From Haematococcus lacustris (taxonomy: Eukaryota; Chlorophyta; Chlorophyceae; Chlamydomonadales; Haematococcaceae): a stretch of DNA of 64,000 nt. Of this stretch, positions 30,991-40,870 are shown one piece after another; the first letter of the stretch is position 1; every line of letters starts with the position of its first letter. The notes below the pieces were generated by a model, which searched no databases, had not been told where the DNA came from, and saw nothing but the letters and a program-made list of their open reading frames with translations. The stretch is from NCBI GenBank assembly GCA_030144725.1, contig JASKMD010000008.1:16892863-16956862 (forward strand), written 5' to 3'. A program made the translations under genes and the position numbers.

Positions 30991-32045
30991 ATAATTATAG
31001 TTGGCTCTGCTACGTAGTAGATAACGACAAAACCGCCAGTGCTAAAGGGTTTAAACACGCGAGGCCGAGCACCGGCGCTAAACAGCTCGAGACCGAAGCC
31101 AGCGGCCGCGGAGCGTAGCGACGCGGCCGCTGGCTGAGGTCGAGAGCTGTTTAGCGCCGGTGCGAGGCCGAGCGTGTTTAAACCTTTAGCACGCAGCGGT
31201 TTTGTCGCTATCTAGTGTAGTGGCGTTTTCAAAGCGTTCAAGCTTTAGCCAGCGCGGTGGAGCCGCGCTGGCTCTGTCTCTCACATCTGGTGTGACATGT
31301 GTAATGCTGACCGCCGCGCATCTATTCCCTGCTGTCTTTGTTCGATGTCCGAGCATATCTCGCCTGCATCTGACTACGATGACGAAGACTGTGATCGCGA
31401 CGGTGGTTGCCCTGTTTACAAGTCCCCTCCGCTACTAACATCCACAAACAAGTCCCCTCCCCTACTAACAACCACAAGTGTTGGTTTGTGGCTGTTAGTA
31501 GCGGAGGGGCCGCGTACTAAACGTTTTAAAGATAGGGCTGCTAACGTTGTTAAACGCGTGAAAACGCCACTACAAGACTTTAGTTCCGTTTTCATGCGTT
31601 ATAATTGTTAATAGCCTGCTTTTTAAGAGACTTAGTTCCCTATTATGCTCTTAAAAACGCGGGACGCGGACCATTTTAGAAAAGTGCATAGCTGGTTCAA
31701 ACTGGCTACCGTTGCAAGTCGCGTATGGTGCTACCACGCCCCGCCCTTCGCTCCAAAACAAAGTGTTGCTCCAGAAGTGCGGCTTCGCCGCACAGAATGT
31801 AGCCACAACGCACCTAAAACGGAACTAAATTAGATAGTGGAAGCGCCCGGGGCGTTTTAGGCCCCCAAAAACACTCGGCCTCGGCACTGGAGCGTAACAG
31901 CTCTCGACCTCAGCCAGCAGCCGCGTCGCTACGCTCCGCGGCTGCTGGCTTCGGTCTCGAGCTGTTACGCTCCAGCGCCTCGGCCTCGCATTTTTAGGGC
32001 GCCTAAAACTACCGGCGCTTCCACTATCTACTACATAATTATAGT
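30991..32045. mobile_element. Hairpin-chain element bounded by GTAGTAGATA inverted ends
   Basis: Four inverted-repeat structures tile the interval with only 3 to 6 bases between them. They are 31020-31212 (stem ends GATAACGACAAAACCGC and GCGGTTTTGTCGCTATC), 31217-31573 (GTAGTGGCGTTTTC and its complement), 31579-31829 (TTTAGTTCCGTTTT and its complement) and 31833-32028 (GATAGTGGAAGCGCC and its complement). The first and last are nearly full-length palindromes sharing an apex around CGGAGCGTAGCGACGCGGC. Smaller hairpins lie inside: 31424-31440 with 31493-31509, 31247-31271, and near 31776. GTAGTAGATA occurs inverted at both ends (31015 and 32034). An 11-bp ATAATTATAGT flanks both sides (30991 and 32035). 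No transposase is present. Confidence 0.75.
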
Positions 32046-32074
32046 CCTTGGCTTAGCGCACACTTAGTTAGCAC

Positions 32075-34177
32075 ATGTCAGCCATGGGAAGGGGTCTAGC
32101 GGCCTCCACGTTTGCCGTCAGTCGTTTCCTGTTTCATGGGGAGTTCATGGGCCTCCCCCCCCCTCCCCTGCTGCAACGCATCACCTCAGCCTCCCAGAAG
32201 CTGGTAGATAGGGGGGTCCCACCTGATAGCAGCACCCGCAGCCCCATGCCCGGGGTCCCCGGCCTGCTCCTGTCCGGGGCGCCCAGCCAAGGGGGTTTTG
32301 GCCTCCTGCCATGGAAGCAACACATGCTGGCCCGCCATGCGGTGTGGGCGTGCAAGCTGCTGGGGTTCCTGGCCTGTGATGGCCTCCCCCTGCAGCCCAT
32401 GCAGGTCCGCCGGCGCCGGGAGTTGCATGCAGCCATGCAAGCAGCCACTCCCAGCAGGCAACGCCACCTACGCAACCAGCTGGAACGCTTGCAGCACCCG
32501 CCTCATCGGGCGGCGTGGATGTCCCTCACTCCCCTCATCCTCCTCACCGCCAGCCCCCACCTCCACCCTGCCTTCCACCTCCTAGCCCTAGCCCGGGCCA
32601 AGCCAGGCGTGAGCGGCAACCTCCCAGAGGCTGGCCTGCCTGGCCTCCTACGGCGCATTGTGGCAGCCCTCCGCGGGTTGGGCTGCCCAACAGACCTCAC
32701 ACCGGAGCTGCCGCTGCCAGTTGGGCCAGCATGCAGCCATATCCCAGTGTGGGGCAACCCGTTGCTGGCCATGGAGGACGCTCAGCAGCCCCCTGCCCCC
32801 TTCCCACAGCAGGCGGGGGCTCAAGCTCTGCAGTGGGTGGCAGAGTGGGCTACCACAGGCTTTCAAGAGCTGGCAGCCATCCCCTCCCTCACCAACCTCA
32901 GCAGTCTCCTCCACCTCTGCCGGGTCACTCAGCCAGCGGGCCGGGGGGGCAGGGTGGGGTCCAGGGAGTGGCAGCGGGCGGTGTGGGGGGAGGAACAGGT
33001 TGCCAGGAGCATAGCAGTGGCCGTTAGAGCCAATCCAGCCCGCTGCGCTACAGGCCTCTTCGCCATGTGGGCCCGCTTGCCCACCGGTTGGCAGCAAGAG
33101 GTGGCACGGCAAGCTCCCTTGCCAGCCCCGGCGGACCCCCAAGCTCTGCAAAGGGTGGCAGTAGCCATGGTGATGGACCGGCTAGGTTGGCTGCCTAAGG
33201 GCCCCCCCACGGGCAGGGCGCCAGCCCCCTCCCCCATCCCCATCCTTGAGGGTGCCACGGTCAAGTGCCTCACCCGGGTCCTTATGGAGCCGGTCACCAT
33301 GCTGCGGGCGGAAGCCAACGCTCGTTTTGTCAAGGACGCCCTGGCTGGGATGTGGTCCCCTCCCCCTCCACTTACCTCCGCCCCCCATCTACCCCTCCCC
33401 TCCTCACCCCCCGCCACCCAAGCTCATGGGGAAGCTTGGCTTGCCTCACGGCTCCCCTCCCTGTGGAAGCTACCCTGGCTCAACTCTTCAAAGGAGGTCA
33501 TGTGGCGCCTAGTAGTCAACGGGGTCCCTTGTGCAGGGGGTCTCAACATCGGCATGGCCTGCCCGTGCGGCTGGGTTCCTGTGCGGGATCCTTCACTCCG
33601 AGGGCAGGCCAGGGCTGATGCTCAAGGCAGTGCCATGAGGCGCCACACTTTCTGGGACTGCCCCCTAGCTTGTGCCGTTGTGCGCGAACTGCGCCGGGCC
33701 CTGCCCCCTGCTGTTCACCTCCACACCGCGCATGTCTGGCTGGCCATGTCACCTTGCACCACCCATGTCCACCAGGGTGTGTGGGATGTGGTCTGCTTGG
33801 CTGCCTTGGGAGCCATGTGGCGTGGTCGGCGGGTCTGGTGGGCCCGGCAGCTAGCTGCTAGGGATCATGATGAAGCCCATGCCCTACGTCAAACCTCCTT
33901 GGATGAGCTTTGGCACTTGGCTGACGCCCTACCTGATACCACCCCTGCCTTGTCCATATGTGACAGAGTGTGCCGCTATGTTGTAGGCGACTTCTGGTCT
34001 CAAGTGCAGGACTTTGTTGCTTTGCACACCATCCCCCACAACTGGCCTGCTGCGAACTCCATTCCTCACAATCACCCTTTCATTTGCACCCATGGTGACG
34101 GCCAAGCCAGGCAGCTACGCACCCACCTGCCTGACATTGGAGCCATAGAGGACATGCTACCTGTTGATTTGGACTGA
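32075..34177 (+). pseudogene. 5'-truncated non-LTR retrotransposon, C-terminal end of ORF2
   Basis: A 700-codon open frame. It starts with the region that follows reverse transcriptase in algal LINE-type elements (VSRFLFHGEFMGLPPPPLLQ, then GAPSQGGFGLLPWKQHMLAR). It ends with a zinc-ribbon-like segment, CPCGW followed by RRHTFWDCPLACAVVREL, like zf-RVT. No YXDD reverse transcriptase core or endonuclease is present upstream. The frame is closed by a TAG at 32069-32071 just after the hairpin element. 5' truncation is typical of LINE insertion. The 3' tail 34178-34305 continues after the chromovirus at 40622. The element type is inferred from remembered motifs. Confidence 0.6.
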
Positions 34178-34305
34178 TTTGGACTGACCTTCCCCTAGCC
34201 TAACTTAGCCTTGGGGGTAGTCTTCTTGTCTTGCTTCCCTTGTCTAGCTGGGCCTCCTAGTAGGCAGTGGTGGGGACGCTAAGGACGCCATTTAGAGCTT
34301 TGTGC

Positions 34306-34505
34306 TGTTACGAGCGCCGGTCGAAGTGCTAGTGAAGCGTCTCGGAAAAGAGATGACGCGATTGCGTCATAGTGGTGTCGGAGTGTAATGCCAATGACCG
34401 GTGTCAAATGCTGGGTTCGACTCCCAGGCGGACAGCCTTGTGAAGGCACTGACATCGCCCTTGTCCGCTGAGTTGGCACTACCTCCATACACCAGCTACG
34501 TAACA
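34306..34505 (+). repeat. 5' LTR
   Basis: 200 bp with 7-bp inverted ends TGTTACG/CGTAACA. It contains a perfect tRNA T-arm-like hairpin, CTGGG TTCGACT CCCAG (34411-34427), and a second stem GCGGACA...TGTCCGC enclosing GCCTT-GTG-AAGGC. Confidence 0.95.
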
Positions 34506-34576
34506 ATCTGGCTTCCAGACCGACGTTGAGAGACTTCTGGCCCGACATCGATATAGCAACAACGTGCCCTAATCTG

Positions 34577-36291
34577 ATGGCGGACTACGACGTGTTTGAC
34601 GACGCGGATCTGGAACTGAACGCTATGGATACTGAGGGTATGTGCCATTAGGTCCCTCTAGTCCCTCTTGTCGCGTTTTGCAAAGTTCGCGTTTAGTGAT
34701 GCTACCAGTTCCAGCGGAGAAGCGTCTTAGGAAGCGCAGTGAAGCTTTGGGTCAGCATCAGCGGGTGGGAAGGCCGGGGTCGAGCTCGCAGCCGGTGGCT
34801 GCCCAGGAGGTAGCGCGTGAAATGCAACACACGCATGCTTTGACCCACTCGACCGCTGATGCTGAACGTGTTCGTCATGCAGACGTCCGCCAAGGGCCAG
34901 AACCTGTGGGTCCGCCAACTCGCAACTTAGGCGAGCTCAGTGTGGATGAACTCGAGCAGGAGTTGCGCAGGAGGCGTGCTCGCCATGAGCAGCCCGGCCA
35001 GCATGCAGAGGTAGCAGCCGGAGGCAATGGCAGTGCTGGTGGCAACGGTGCTGTTGGTGGTGGCGGTGTTGCTGGTGGTAGTGGTGGTGCCGGCCAGCCT
35101 ACAGCTCCAGGTGGCACCACCGGTGGGGTGCTTACCCCCGGTAGTGGCCAGGTTGCGCGTAGTGGCCCAGGGGGCACAGCGAACCACCCTGCACCCGGTG
35201 GGCCTGGGGCCACGGGTGGCAGTGGTCCTGGCAGCTCAGGTGGCGGCAGCCAGGCTGGTGAGGGCCAGGCAGCGGCGGCGACAGCTGGGGCAGGTGGCCC
35301 GGGGCCGAGCGCCGGTCAGCCCGGTGAGAACCAAGTGAGTGGTTTCAGAGCAGTTATGCCAAACCCTAATATGTGGCGTATGGATGATGTAGAGAAGGGC
35401 AGAAATGTGAAGATGTTCCTGCGTGAGGTGACACGATGGGCAGCTGTTGCACGTGTGCCCATGATCGATGCGTTGCAACTACATGTGGCTGATCCTCTCA
35501 AAGAAGCTTTGTTTGCCATTGCCGAGCAGGCTAAGGCTGAGCGTCGGCTCATGACAGAGGAGGACATGGAAAGGATGTTCTTAGACCTGGTGGGTGCGGA
35601 TACCATCCAGGTGCAACACACTGCCATGAAGAGGCTGATCAATAGAGAGTGTGTTCAGGGAGACCAGAGTGTTGCCCAGTACAACGTGGCGTTCAGGCTG
35701 CTAGCACAGCAAGTGCAAGCTTTCCCTGCAAGTGCTCTGTGTGAGATGTATGTGCAAGGCCTACAGGCCGACCTACGCCGTGAGTGTGCAGTCATGCCGA
35801 ATGGCTTGCCATGGAGCAACCTGAATGATGTGATGATGTATGCGTTGGGCAGACAGGTCTCCATGCAGGCAGGCGTGAGCAAGGCTCAAGGCATGGTAGC
35901 TGTGGCAAGAGGTGCAAGCAGTGGCAGGCCTGACCGGCCCCGTGGCGGGCGTGTACGTGCCCGTGGTGTGCAGATGCAGGCGGGAAACGCCGTTCTGAAG
36001 CGGTGGCTTCCTCCACACCGGCGACATGAGGAGACCGAACTGGACCGGTTCCTCGAGGCGCACCGTGGGGGCCGTGGGGCTGGCCCATCTCGTGGCGGAG
36101 GCCGTGGTGGTGGCCGCGGAGGTGGCCGTGGCTCTGGCCGTGGCGGCACAGCTGGGCGTGGTGGTGGCGCAGCGTGCCGCACATCAGAGTTGAACGCGAA
36201 TGGCAAGCGGCCGCTGACATGCTACAACTGTGGCGGCACAGGCCACCTGGCACGTGACTGTGCGTCGCCTCGTGGTCAGGGTGCTGCCTAG
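34577..36291 (+). CDS. gag: Chromovirus Gag
   Basis: The main frame runs to TAG at 36289-36291. I favour a start at ATG 34577 (MADYDVFDDADLELNAMDTE) with a 59-nt intron 34638-34696 (G|GTATGT...TTTAG|). Splicing keeps phase and joins to VMLPVPAEKRLRKRSEALG. Without splicing, the first in-frame Met of the main frame gives about 530 residues. A Gly/Ala-rich linker precedes a capsid-like helical region (about 35340-35900). A single CCHC zinc knuckle, CYNCGGTGHLARDC, lies near the C-terminus after an Arg/Gly-rich stretch. It packages element RNA. The stop is in the same frame as pol. Confidence 0.85.
36289..36291 (+). promoter_or_regulatory. In-frame TAG between gag and pol, candidate readthrough stop
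   Basis: The context is GCC TAG GGA GTT GCC. gag and pol share the frame, and no other stop separates them. The TAGGGAG context resembles that of gammaretroviral readthrough stops. Confidence 0.6.
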
Positions 36292-39200
36292 GGAGTTGCC
36301 CTGGACTCTGCTGTGCACGCTAGCCAGGGTGATGACAAGCACGAACACGTGCCATGTGCGTTGAAGAGGCCAAAGTTGTCTGTTGGGCCACTGCATGGTA
36401 TGTGTAAGATTCCTGCTTTGTCCAGTGCACAACCTTCCGGTGCTATTGCAAGCGCCCATGGTGTGGATCTCTCGTTTGTATATGAAGCCAGCCTAGGAGG
36501 CAAGCCATGCAAAGTCATGATGGACACGGGGTCATCCTTTGACCTAATCTCTGAGAAGTGGCTAACCAATGTAAGGAAAGTGAACCGGAATGGACAACCC
36601 GTAAGTTCAATCAAGGTGTCCATTGCCACGGCGCAACCAACAGTGGCTGAGAGCATTGATGGCAAGGTGATACGCATGGCCGAAGAAGCAAGAGGAGAAT
36701 TGTGCATGCAAGGAGTCAAGACGACGGCCGTGCTTAAGGTTGTGCCTGGTATGCTGGGGCAGATTGACGTCGTGCTAGGCAAGCCATGGCAAACGATGTA
36801 TGATGCCAAGCTGCTGGTACGGGAGCAAAGCTGCCATGTTACTACGCCTGATGGCAAGGCACACACCCTGTATGCCAAGCGGCCGAGACATGCAAATGGC
36901 AAGATGCTTGCACAGCTAACAGAGCTGCGCATGGCACCGGAGCTGATGAGCGCCCCTCAGGCAGCGCGAGCTGTGCGGCATGGTTGCCCTAGTTGGCTGC
37001 TGATGGTGCAAAGAGAAGAAGGGTCGGTGTCGCAACATACATCGTGCGTAACCGGTAGTGAACAACACATAAAGCTGAGCCTAGCATCAACGGGGCTGGT
37101 GCCCGAGAACACGGTGGCAGAAATGGTCAAAACTTACAACGACGTCTTTGCTGATATCCCCGCTGGTCTACCGCCTGAACGAGGTGTAGGGCACACCATT
37201 CCACTGGAAGCGGGTACGCTGCCACAATGGGCACGCATGTACCGTTTAAGTCAACGTGAGATTGAGGAAATGAAAAAGCAGGTATCGGCGCTGCTGGAGA
37301 AGGGCTGGATAGAACCAAGCGCTTCGCCCTGGGGGGCCCCAGTGCTCTTTGTGCAGAAGAAGGATGGGTCCCTGAGGATGTGCATTGACTACAGGGCGTT
37401 AAACAAGCGCACGGTGCGCGACCGATACCCATTGCCTCGTATTGATGATTTGCTTGACCAAGTCCGGGGGAAGAAGGTGTTCAGTTCTCTTGACCTGCAA
37501 TCTGGATATCACCAGATCAGGATCACCCCCGAAGATGTCCCAAAGACAGCTTTCCTCACGCCCATGGGTCAGTTTCAATATAAGGTCCTGTGTTTTGGGC
37601 TGTGTAATGCCCCAGCAACGTTTCAGAAAACCATGAACAGGATCTTTGAGCCCATAATTAAGGCTGGTTCCGTCCTTGTCTACCTAGATGACATTTTGGT
37701 GATGAGCAATACCCCTGAGGAGCATGTGCAGCATTTGAGGCAGGTTCTGGAATTGATGAGAGCCCACAAGCTGTTTGCAAAGCTGAGCAAATGTGAGTTC
37801 AACAGACCTGAGCTGGCTTTCCTGGGCCACATAGTGGGCAGGAACGGTGTGGCAGTGGACCCTGCTAAAGTAAAGGTGGTGGCTGAGTGGCCTCAGCCAC
37901 GAGGGCTGAAGGAATTGCAAGCCTTCCTAGGTCTGTGTAACTTCTTCCGCCGCTTCATCCGTGGCTACAGCTCTGTGGCTGCTCCCCTCACCGACCTGAC
38001 AAGGCAAGACAAGCAAGCTGCACCTACGGGGGCACAACATGATGCAAGAGTGCAGGTAGCCTTTGCTAAGGACCCTCAAGTCAAGGGTGCCTTCCAGGCT
38101 CTGAAAGCAGCCCTGTGCTCAGCCCCTGTCCTAGCTCTGCCTGACTTCTCCAAGCCGTACTTAGTGTGGACTGACGCCTCCCTTCAAGGCACTGGTGGTG
38201 TGCTCATGCAAGAGGGCCGTGTGGTGGCGTACACGAGCAAGAAGTTCACACCGGCTCAAACACGGTACACAACAGGCGAGCAGGAGCTCCTGGCCATTGT
38301 GAGGGCCCTGCAAGAATGGCGCTGCTACCTAGATGGGGCTGTGGGAGTGACCATTGTGACGGATCACAACCCTCTTGTGTACCTGGCATCTCAGACTAAC
38401 CTATCCAGGCGCGTGGCGCGGTGGGTTGAGTTGATGTCCCGGTTCAAGTATGAGATCAAACACAAGCCTGGGGCTGTGAACATTGCTGACCCCATCAGCC
38501 GCAGTGTCCAACAAATGCAGCAGGGAAGTAACAAGGACGATGATGAGGAGGAAGCTGTAGGTGCTGTGGTGCTGCGCAGAGAGGGCCAAGTGCTGGTCAT
38601 GACAAGGAGGCAGGCCCGGCAGACCCAGCCGTCCATCGCCCATGCGCCACCAGTGACACGCGAGCAAGACTCCGCCCAGCAGGCCGAGGACCAGTCGGCT
38701 GTTGAGCGTACCGCAGGAGCGGTGCGGCCTGGTGGGGGGGAAGTCCCACTCCCTCGGCGAAGCCCATGTGCGACACCCGCGGAAAGAGAGGATGCGGAGC
38801 GGGTGAGAGAAGTGGAACTCGCACGGGCACCAGGTGGCTCGCTGCATGATTTCATAATTGAAGGCTACAGCCATGACCCCTTGTTTCAATCAGGAAAGGC
38901 ACAAAAGAGGTTGAGCCGCAGCGAGCGAGGACTGTGGTTGCTAAGGGACAGAGTGTGGGTGCCACGCAGTCCACTGGTTAAGCAAGCGGTGCTAGAGAAG
39001 TGCCATGATGATGCTTTTGCTGGCCATGTGGGTATCACAAAGACCAAGAAGCTGGTATCCCGACACTTCTACTGGCCGGGCTGGGACAAAGACGTGGAGG
39101 ACTATGTGCGGCATTGTGATGCCTGCCAGAGGAACAAACCAAGCTGCCTCCTTAAAGCCGGCAAACTGCAACCCCTGTCCATCCCTGGCAAAAGATGGGA

Positions 39201-40278
39201 ACACGTGAGCATGGACATGATTGTCAAGCTCCCAACAAGTGGTGAAGAGAGGTATGACTCCATCCTGGTGTTTGTAGATCGCCTAAGCAAGATGGTGCAC
39301 TTAGTGCCCACACATGAGTCAATCGACAACGCAAAGTTTGCAAGACTGTTTAAGAAAAATGTCATACGTTTGCATGGGAAGCCGTCAACGGTGTTGAGTG
39401 ACAGAGGAGCAATCTTTAACAGTGAGAACTGGCGAGAGATCTGCCGGTTGCTGGGCATGCGGATAGCCATGAGTACGGCTTACCACCCTGAGTCCGATGG
39501 GCAAACCGAGAGAGTGAACAGGGTGGTGGAAGAGATGTTGAGGGCTTACATCAGCCCTGCCCAGTCTGACTGGTCTGAGCATTTGGACATGGTGGAGTTT
39601 GCAATCAACAACTCATGGCATGAATCGGTGCAGAACACTCCCTTCTTCTTGAACTATGGAGAGCACCCGTTGACGCCAGCTTCTGAGGGGCTACCCCGAT
39701 CGGCGCCCAAGGCTCATTCCTTTGTGCAAGGTATCTTACAAGCAATCAAGAAGGCCAAGCAGTGTTGGGCTGAAGCTCAGCAGAAGATGAAGGCCCGAGA
39801 GGATGGCAGGAGAAGGCATGTGACTTACAACCCTGAGCAACTTATCATGCTGTCGACTGAGAACATGAGGAGGAAAGTTGATGATGTGGGAGTGCGGAAG
39901 TTGAAACCTAGATACGTTGGACCTTTTCGAGTGCTCCACATGGTGGGGGATGCAGCAGTCAAGATCCAGCTACCCCATCAATGGCGTGTACACAATGTGT
40001 TCCATGTGTCCCTGGTGAAGCCATACGTGGGCGATGCGGTCCCAAACCTGGTAGCGCCACCGCCTGACCGATGGGAAGACGGCCAGCCCGTGTACGAGGT
40101 GGAGAAGCTGGTTGACCACCGTCTCACGTCCGGCTATCGACCACAACTGGAGTTTCTGGTTAAGTGGGTTGGATACCCCTTTGAGAGCAACACATGGGAA
40201 CCCCTAGTCAATCTGCAGGGTAGCATGGACCTGGTGAGGGAGTATGCTGCTGCCAAGAACCTACACATTCCAAAGTGA
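36292..40278 (+). CDS. pol: Chromovirus Pol polyprotein (PR-RT-RH-IN-chromodomain)
   Basis: Open from the codon after the gag TAG to TGA at 40276-40278, in the same frame as gag. Positions are numbered from the GTG at 36313. Aspartic protease MMDTGSS is near 70. Reverse transcriptase has SLDLQSGYHQIRI near 393 and YLDDILV near 457. RNase H has WTDASLQGTGG near 620, then GEQELLAIVRAL and VTDHNPLVYL. The integrase zinc domain ends HCDACQ near 935. Its catalytic DDE residues are near 968 (SMDMIVKL), 1030 (VLSDRGAIF) and 1066 (SDGQTERVN). A chromodomain with VKWVGYPFESNTWEP is near the end. All key residues are present. With no frameshift and no obvious own ATG, translation probably needs readthrough of TAG. 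Confidence 0.93.
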   Translation, partial: GVALDSAVHASQGDDKHEHVPCALKRPKLSVGPLHGMCKIPALSSAQPSGAIASAHGVDLSFVYEASLGGKPCKVMMDTGSSFDLISEKWLTNVRKVNRNGQPVSSIKVSIATAQPTVAESIDGKVIRMAEEARGELCMQGVKTTAVLKVVPGMLGQIDVVLGKPWQTMYDAKLLVREQSCHVTTPDGKAHTLYAKRPRHANGKMLAQLTELRMAPELMSAPQAARAVRHGCPSWLLMVQREEGSVSQHTSCVTGSEQHIKLSLASTGLVPENTVAEMVKTYNDVFADIPAGLPPERGVGHTIPLEAGTLPQWARMYRLSQREIEEMKKQVSALLEKGWIEPSASPWGAPVLFVQKKDGSLRMCIDYRALNKRTVRDRYPLPRIDDLLDQVRGKKVFSSLDLQSGYHQIRITPEDVPKTAFLTPMGQFQYKVLCFGLCNAPATFQKTMNRIFEPIIKAGSVLVYLDDILVMSNTPEEHVQHLRQVLELMRAHKLFAKLSKCEFNRPELAFLGHIVGRNGVAVDPAKVKVVAEWPQPRGLKELQAFLGLCNFFRRFIRGYSSVAAPLTDLTRQDKQAAPTGAQHDARVQVAFAKDPQVKGAFQALKAALCSAPVLALPDFSKPYLVWTDASLQGTGGVLMQEGRVVAYTSKKFTPAQTRYTTGEQELLAIVRALQEWRCYLDGAVGVTIVTDHNPLVYLASQTNLSRRVARWVELMSRFKYEIKHKPGAVNIADPISRSVQQMQQGSNKDDDEEEAVGAVVLRREGQVLVMTRRQARQTQPSIAHAPPVTREQDSAQQAEDQSAVERTAGAVRPGGGEVPLPRRSPCATPAEREDAERVREVELARAPGGSLHDFIIEGYSHDPLFQSGKAQKRLSRSERGLWLLRDRVWVPRSPLVKQAVLEKCHDDAFAGHVGITKTKKLVSRHFYWPGWDKDVEDYVRHCDACQRNKPSCLLKAGKLQPLSIPGKRWEHVSMDMIVKLPTSGEERYDSILVFVDRLSKMVHLVPTHESIDNAKFARLFKKNVIRLHGKPSTVLSDRGAIFNSENWREICRLLGMRIAMSTAYHPESDGQTERVNRVVEEMLRAYISPAQSDWSEHLDMVEFAINNSWHESVQNTPFFLNYGEHPLTPASEGLPRSAPKAHSFVQGILQAIKKAKQCWAEAQQKMKAREDGRRRHVTYNPEQLIMLSTENMRRKVDDVGVRKLKPRYVGPFRVLHMVGDAAVKIQLPHQWRVHNVFHVSLVKPYVGDAVPNLVAPPPDRWEDGQPVYEVEKLVDHRLTSGYRPQLEFLVKWVGYPFESNTWEPLVNLQGSMDLVREYAAAKNLHIPK

Positions 40279-40421
40279 AAAGACAATAAAAAGTGTTTGT
40301 GGACGTTTGACACCAAGCGCCGACGTAAAGGCGTTAGCGACGGTACGATGCAGTACCCGAGCGGGGCAGGTCAATGATGGCAGCTGAGGACAGCTGGGGC
40401 CTTCGGCCAGGCGGGGGAGAA

Positions 40422-40621
40422 TGTTACGAGCGCCGGTCGAAGTGCTAGTGAAGCGTCTCGGAAAAGAGATGACGCGATTGCGTCATAGTGGTGTCGGAGT
40501 GTAATGCCAATGACCGGTGTCAAATGCTGGGTTCGACTCCCAGGCGGACAGCCTTGTGAAGGCACTGACATCGCCCTTGTCCGCTGAGTTGGCACTACCT
40601 CCATACACCAGCTACGTAACA
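40422..40621 (+). repeat. 3' LTR
   Basis: 200 bp, identical by eye to the 5' LTR, preceded by the polypurine tract and followed by the TGTGC target duplication. Confidence 0.95.
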
Positions 40622-40800
40622 TGTGCCTTGTCCTTGCTGTTTGTCACCTAGTGTAGTCTGGGTAGCGTGTGGCAGCCTGACAATCGCTAGGCCTCCCCCT
40701 GTACTCCCTTTGTGCCCATGAGGGCTGCTTGCTCGGTGTGAGCGTTTTTGCCCCAAACAGTGTGACGGTGGCCCTGCCACTGGTGCTGTAAGGCCTCTCT
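40622..40800 (+). other. Probable continuation of the non-LTR element 3' tail
   Basis: Sequence after the target duplication should be the part of the LINE tail displaced by the chromovirus. No coding capacity is recognised. Confidence 0.35.
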
Positions 40801-40807
40801 CTCTCTC

Positions 40808-40870
40808 TAGTTAGCTGCCTAGTGCAAGAGGTTGCGGGTTCGAGCCCACGCAAGAGCGTACTTTTCACGC
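40808..40870 (+). repeat. tRNA-like Pol III promoter motif, possible SINE head
   Basis: An A-box-like TAGTGCAAGAGG (40820-40831) is followed by a B-box-like GGGTTCGAGCCC (40836-40847), which sits in a stem TTGCGGG...CCCACGCAA with one bulge. The spacing between boxes is too short for a normal tRNA, and I cannot fold a full cloverleaf. It could be a degraded tRNA-derived SINE. Confidence 0.3.

Larger units (their letters stand above)
34306..40621 (+). mobile_element. Complete Ty3/gypsy chromovirus-type LTR retrotransposon
   Basis: It has two 200-bp LTRs that look identical (34306-34505 and 40422-40621), beginning TGTTACG and ending CGTAACA. It is flanked by a 5-bp duplication TGTGC (34301-34305 and 40622-40626). 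It contains gag, pol with protease, reverse transcriptase, RNase H, integrase and chromodomain in Ty3/gypsy order, and a purine-rich tract GGCGGGGGAGAA just before the 3' LTR. I could not identify a primer-binding site matching initiator tRNA-Met after the 5' LTR. Open frames and identical LTRs suggest a recent, possibly active insertion. Confidence 0.95.

Noticed and set aside
31297..31611. Plus-strand 104-codon frame in the hairpin element as a transposase
   Set aside because: It crosses inverted-repeat stems, has no recognisable motif, and is short.
34405..34480. A genuine tRNA gene inside the LTRs
   Set aside because: Only the T-arm and B box are convincing. No matching acceptor 5' strand, D-arm or anticodon arm could be placed.
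38391..38889. Minus-strand frames opposite pol
   Set aside because: Shadows of the well-conserved pol polyprotein on the plus strand.
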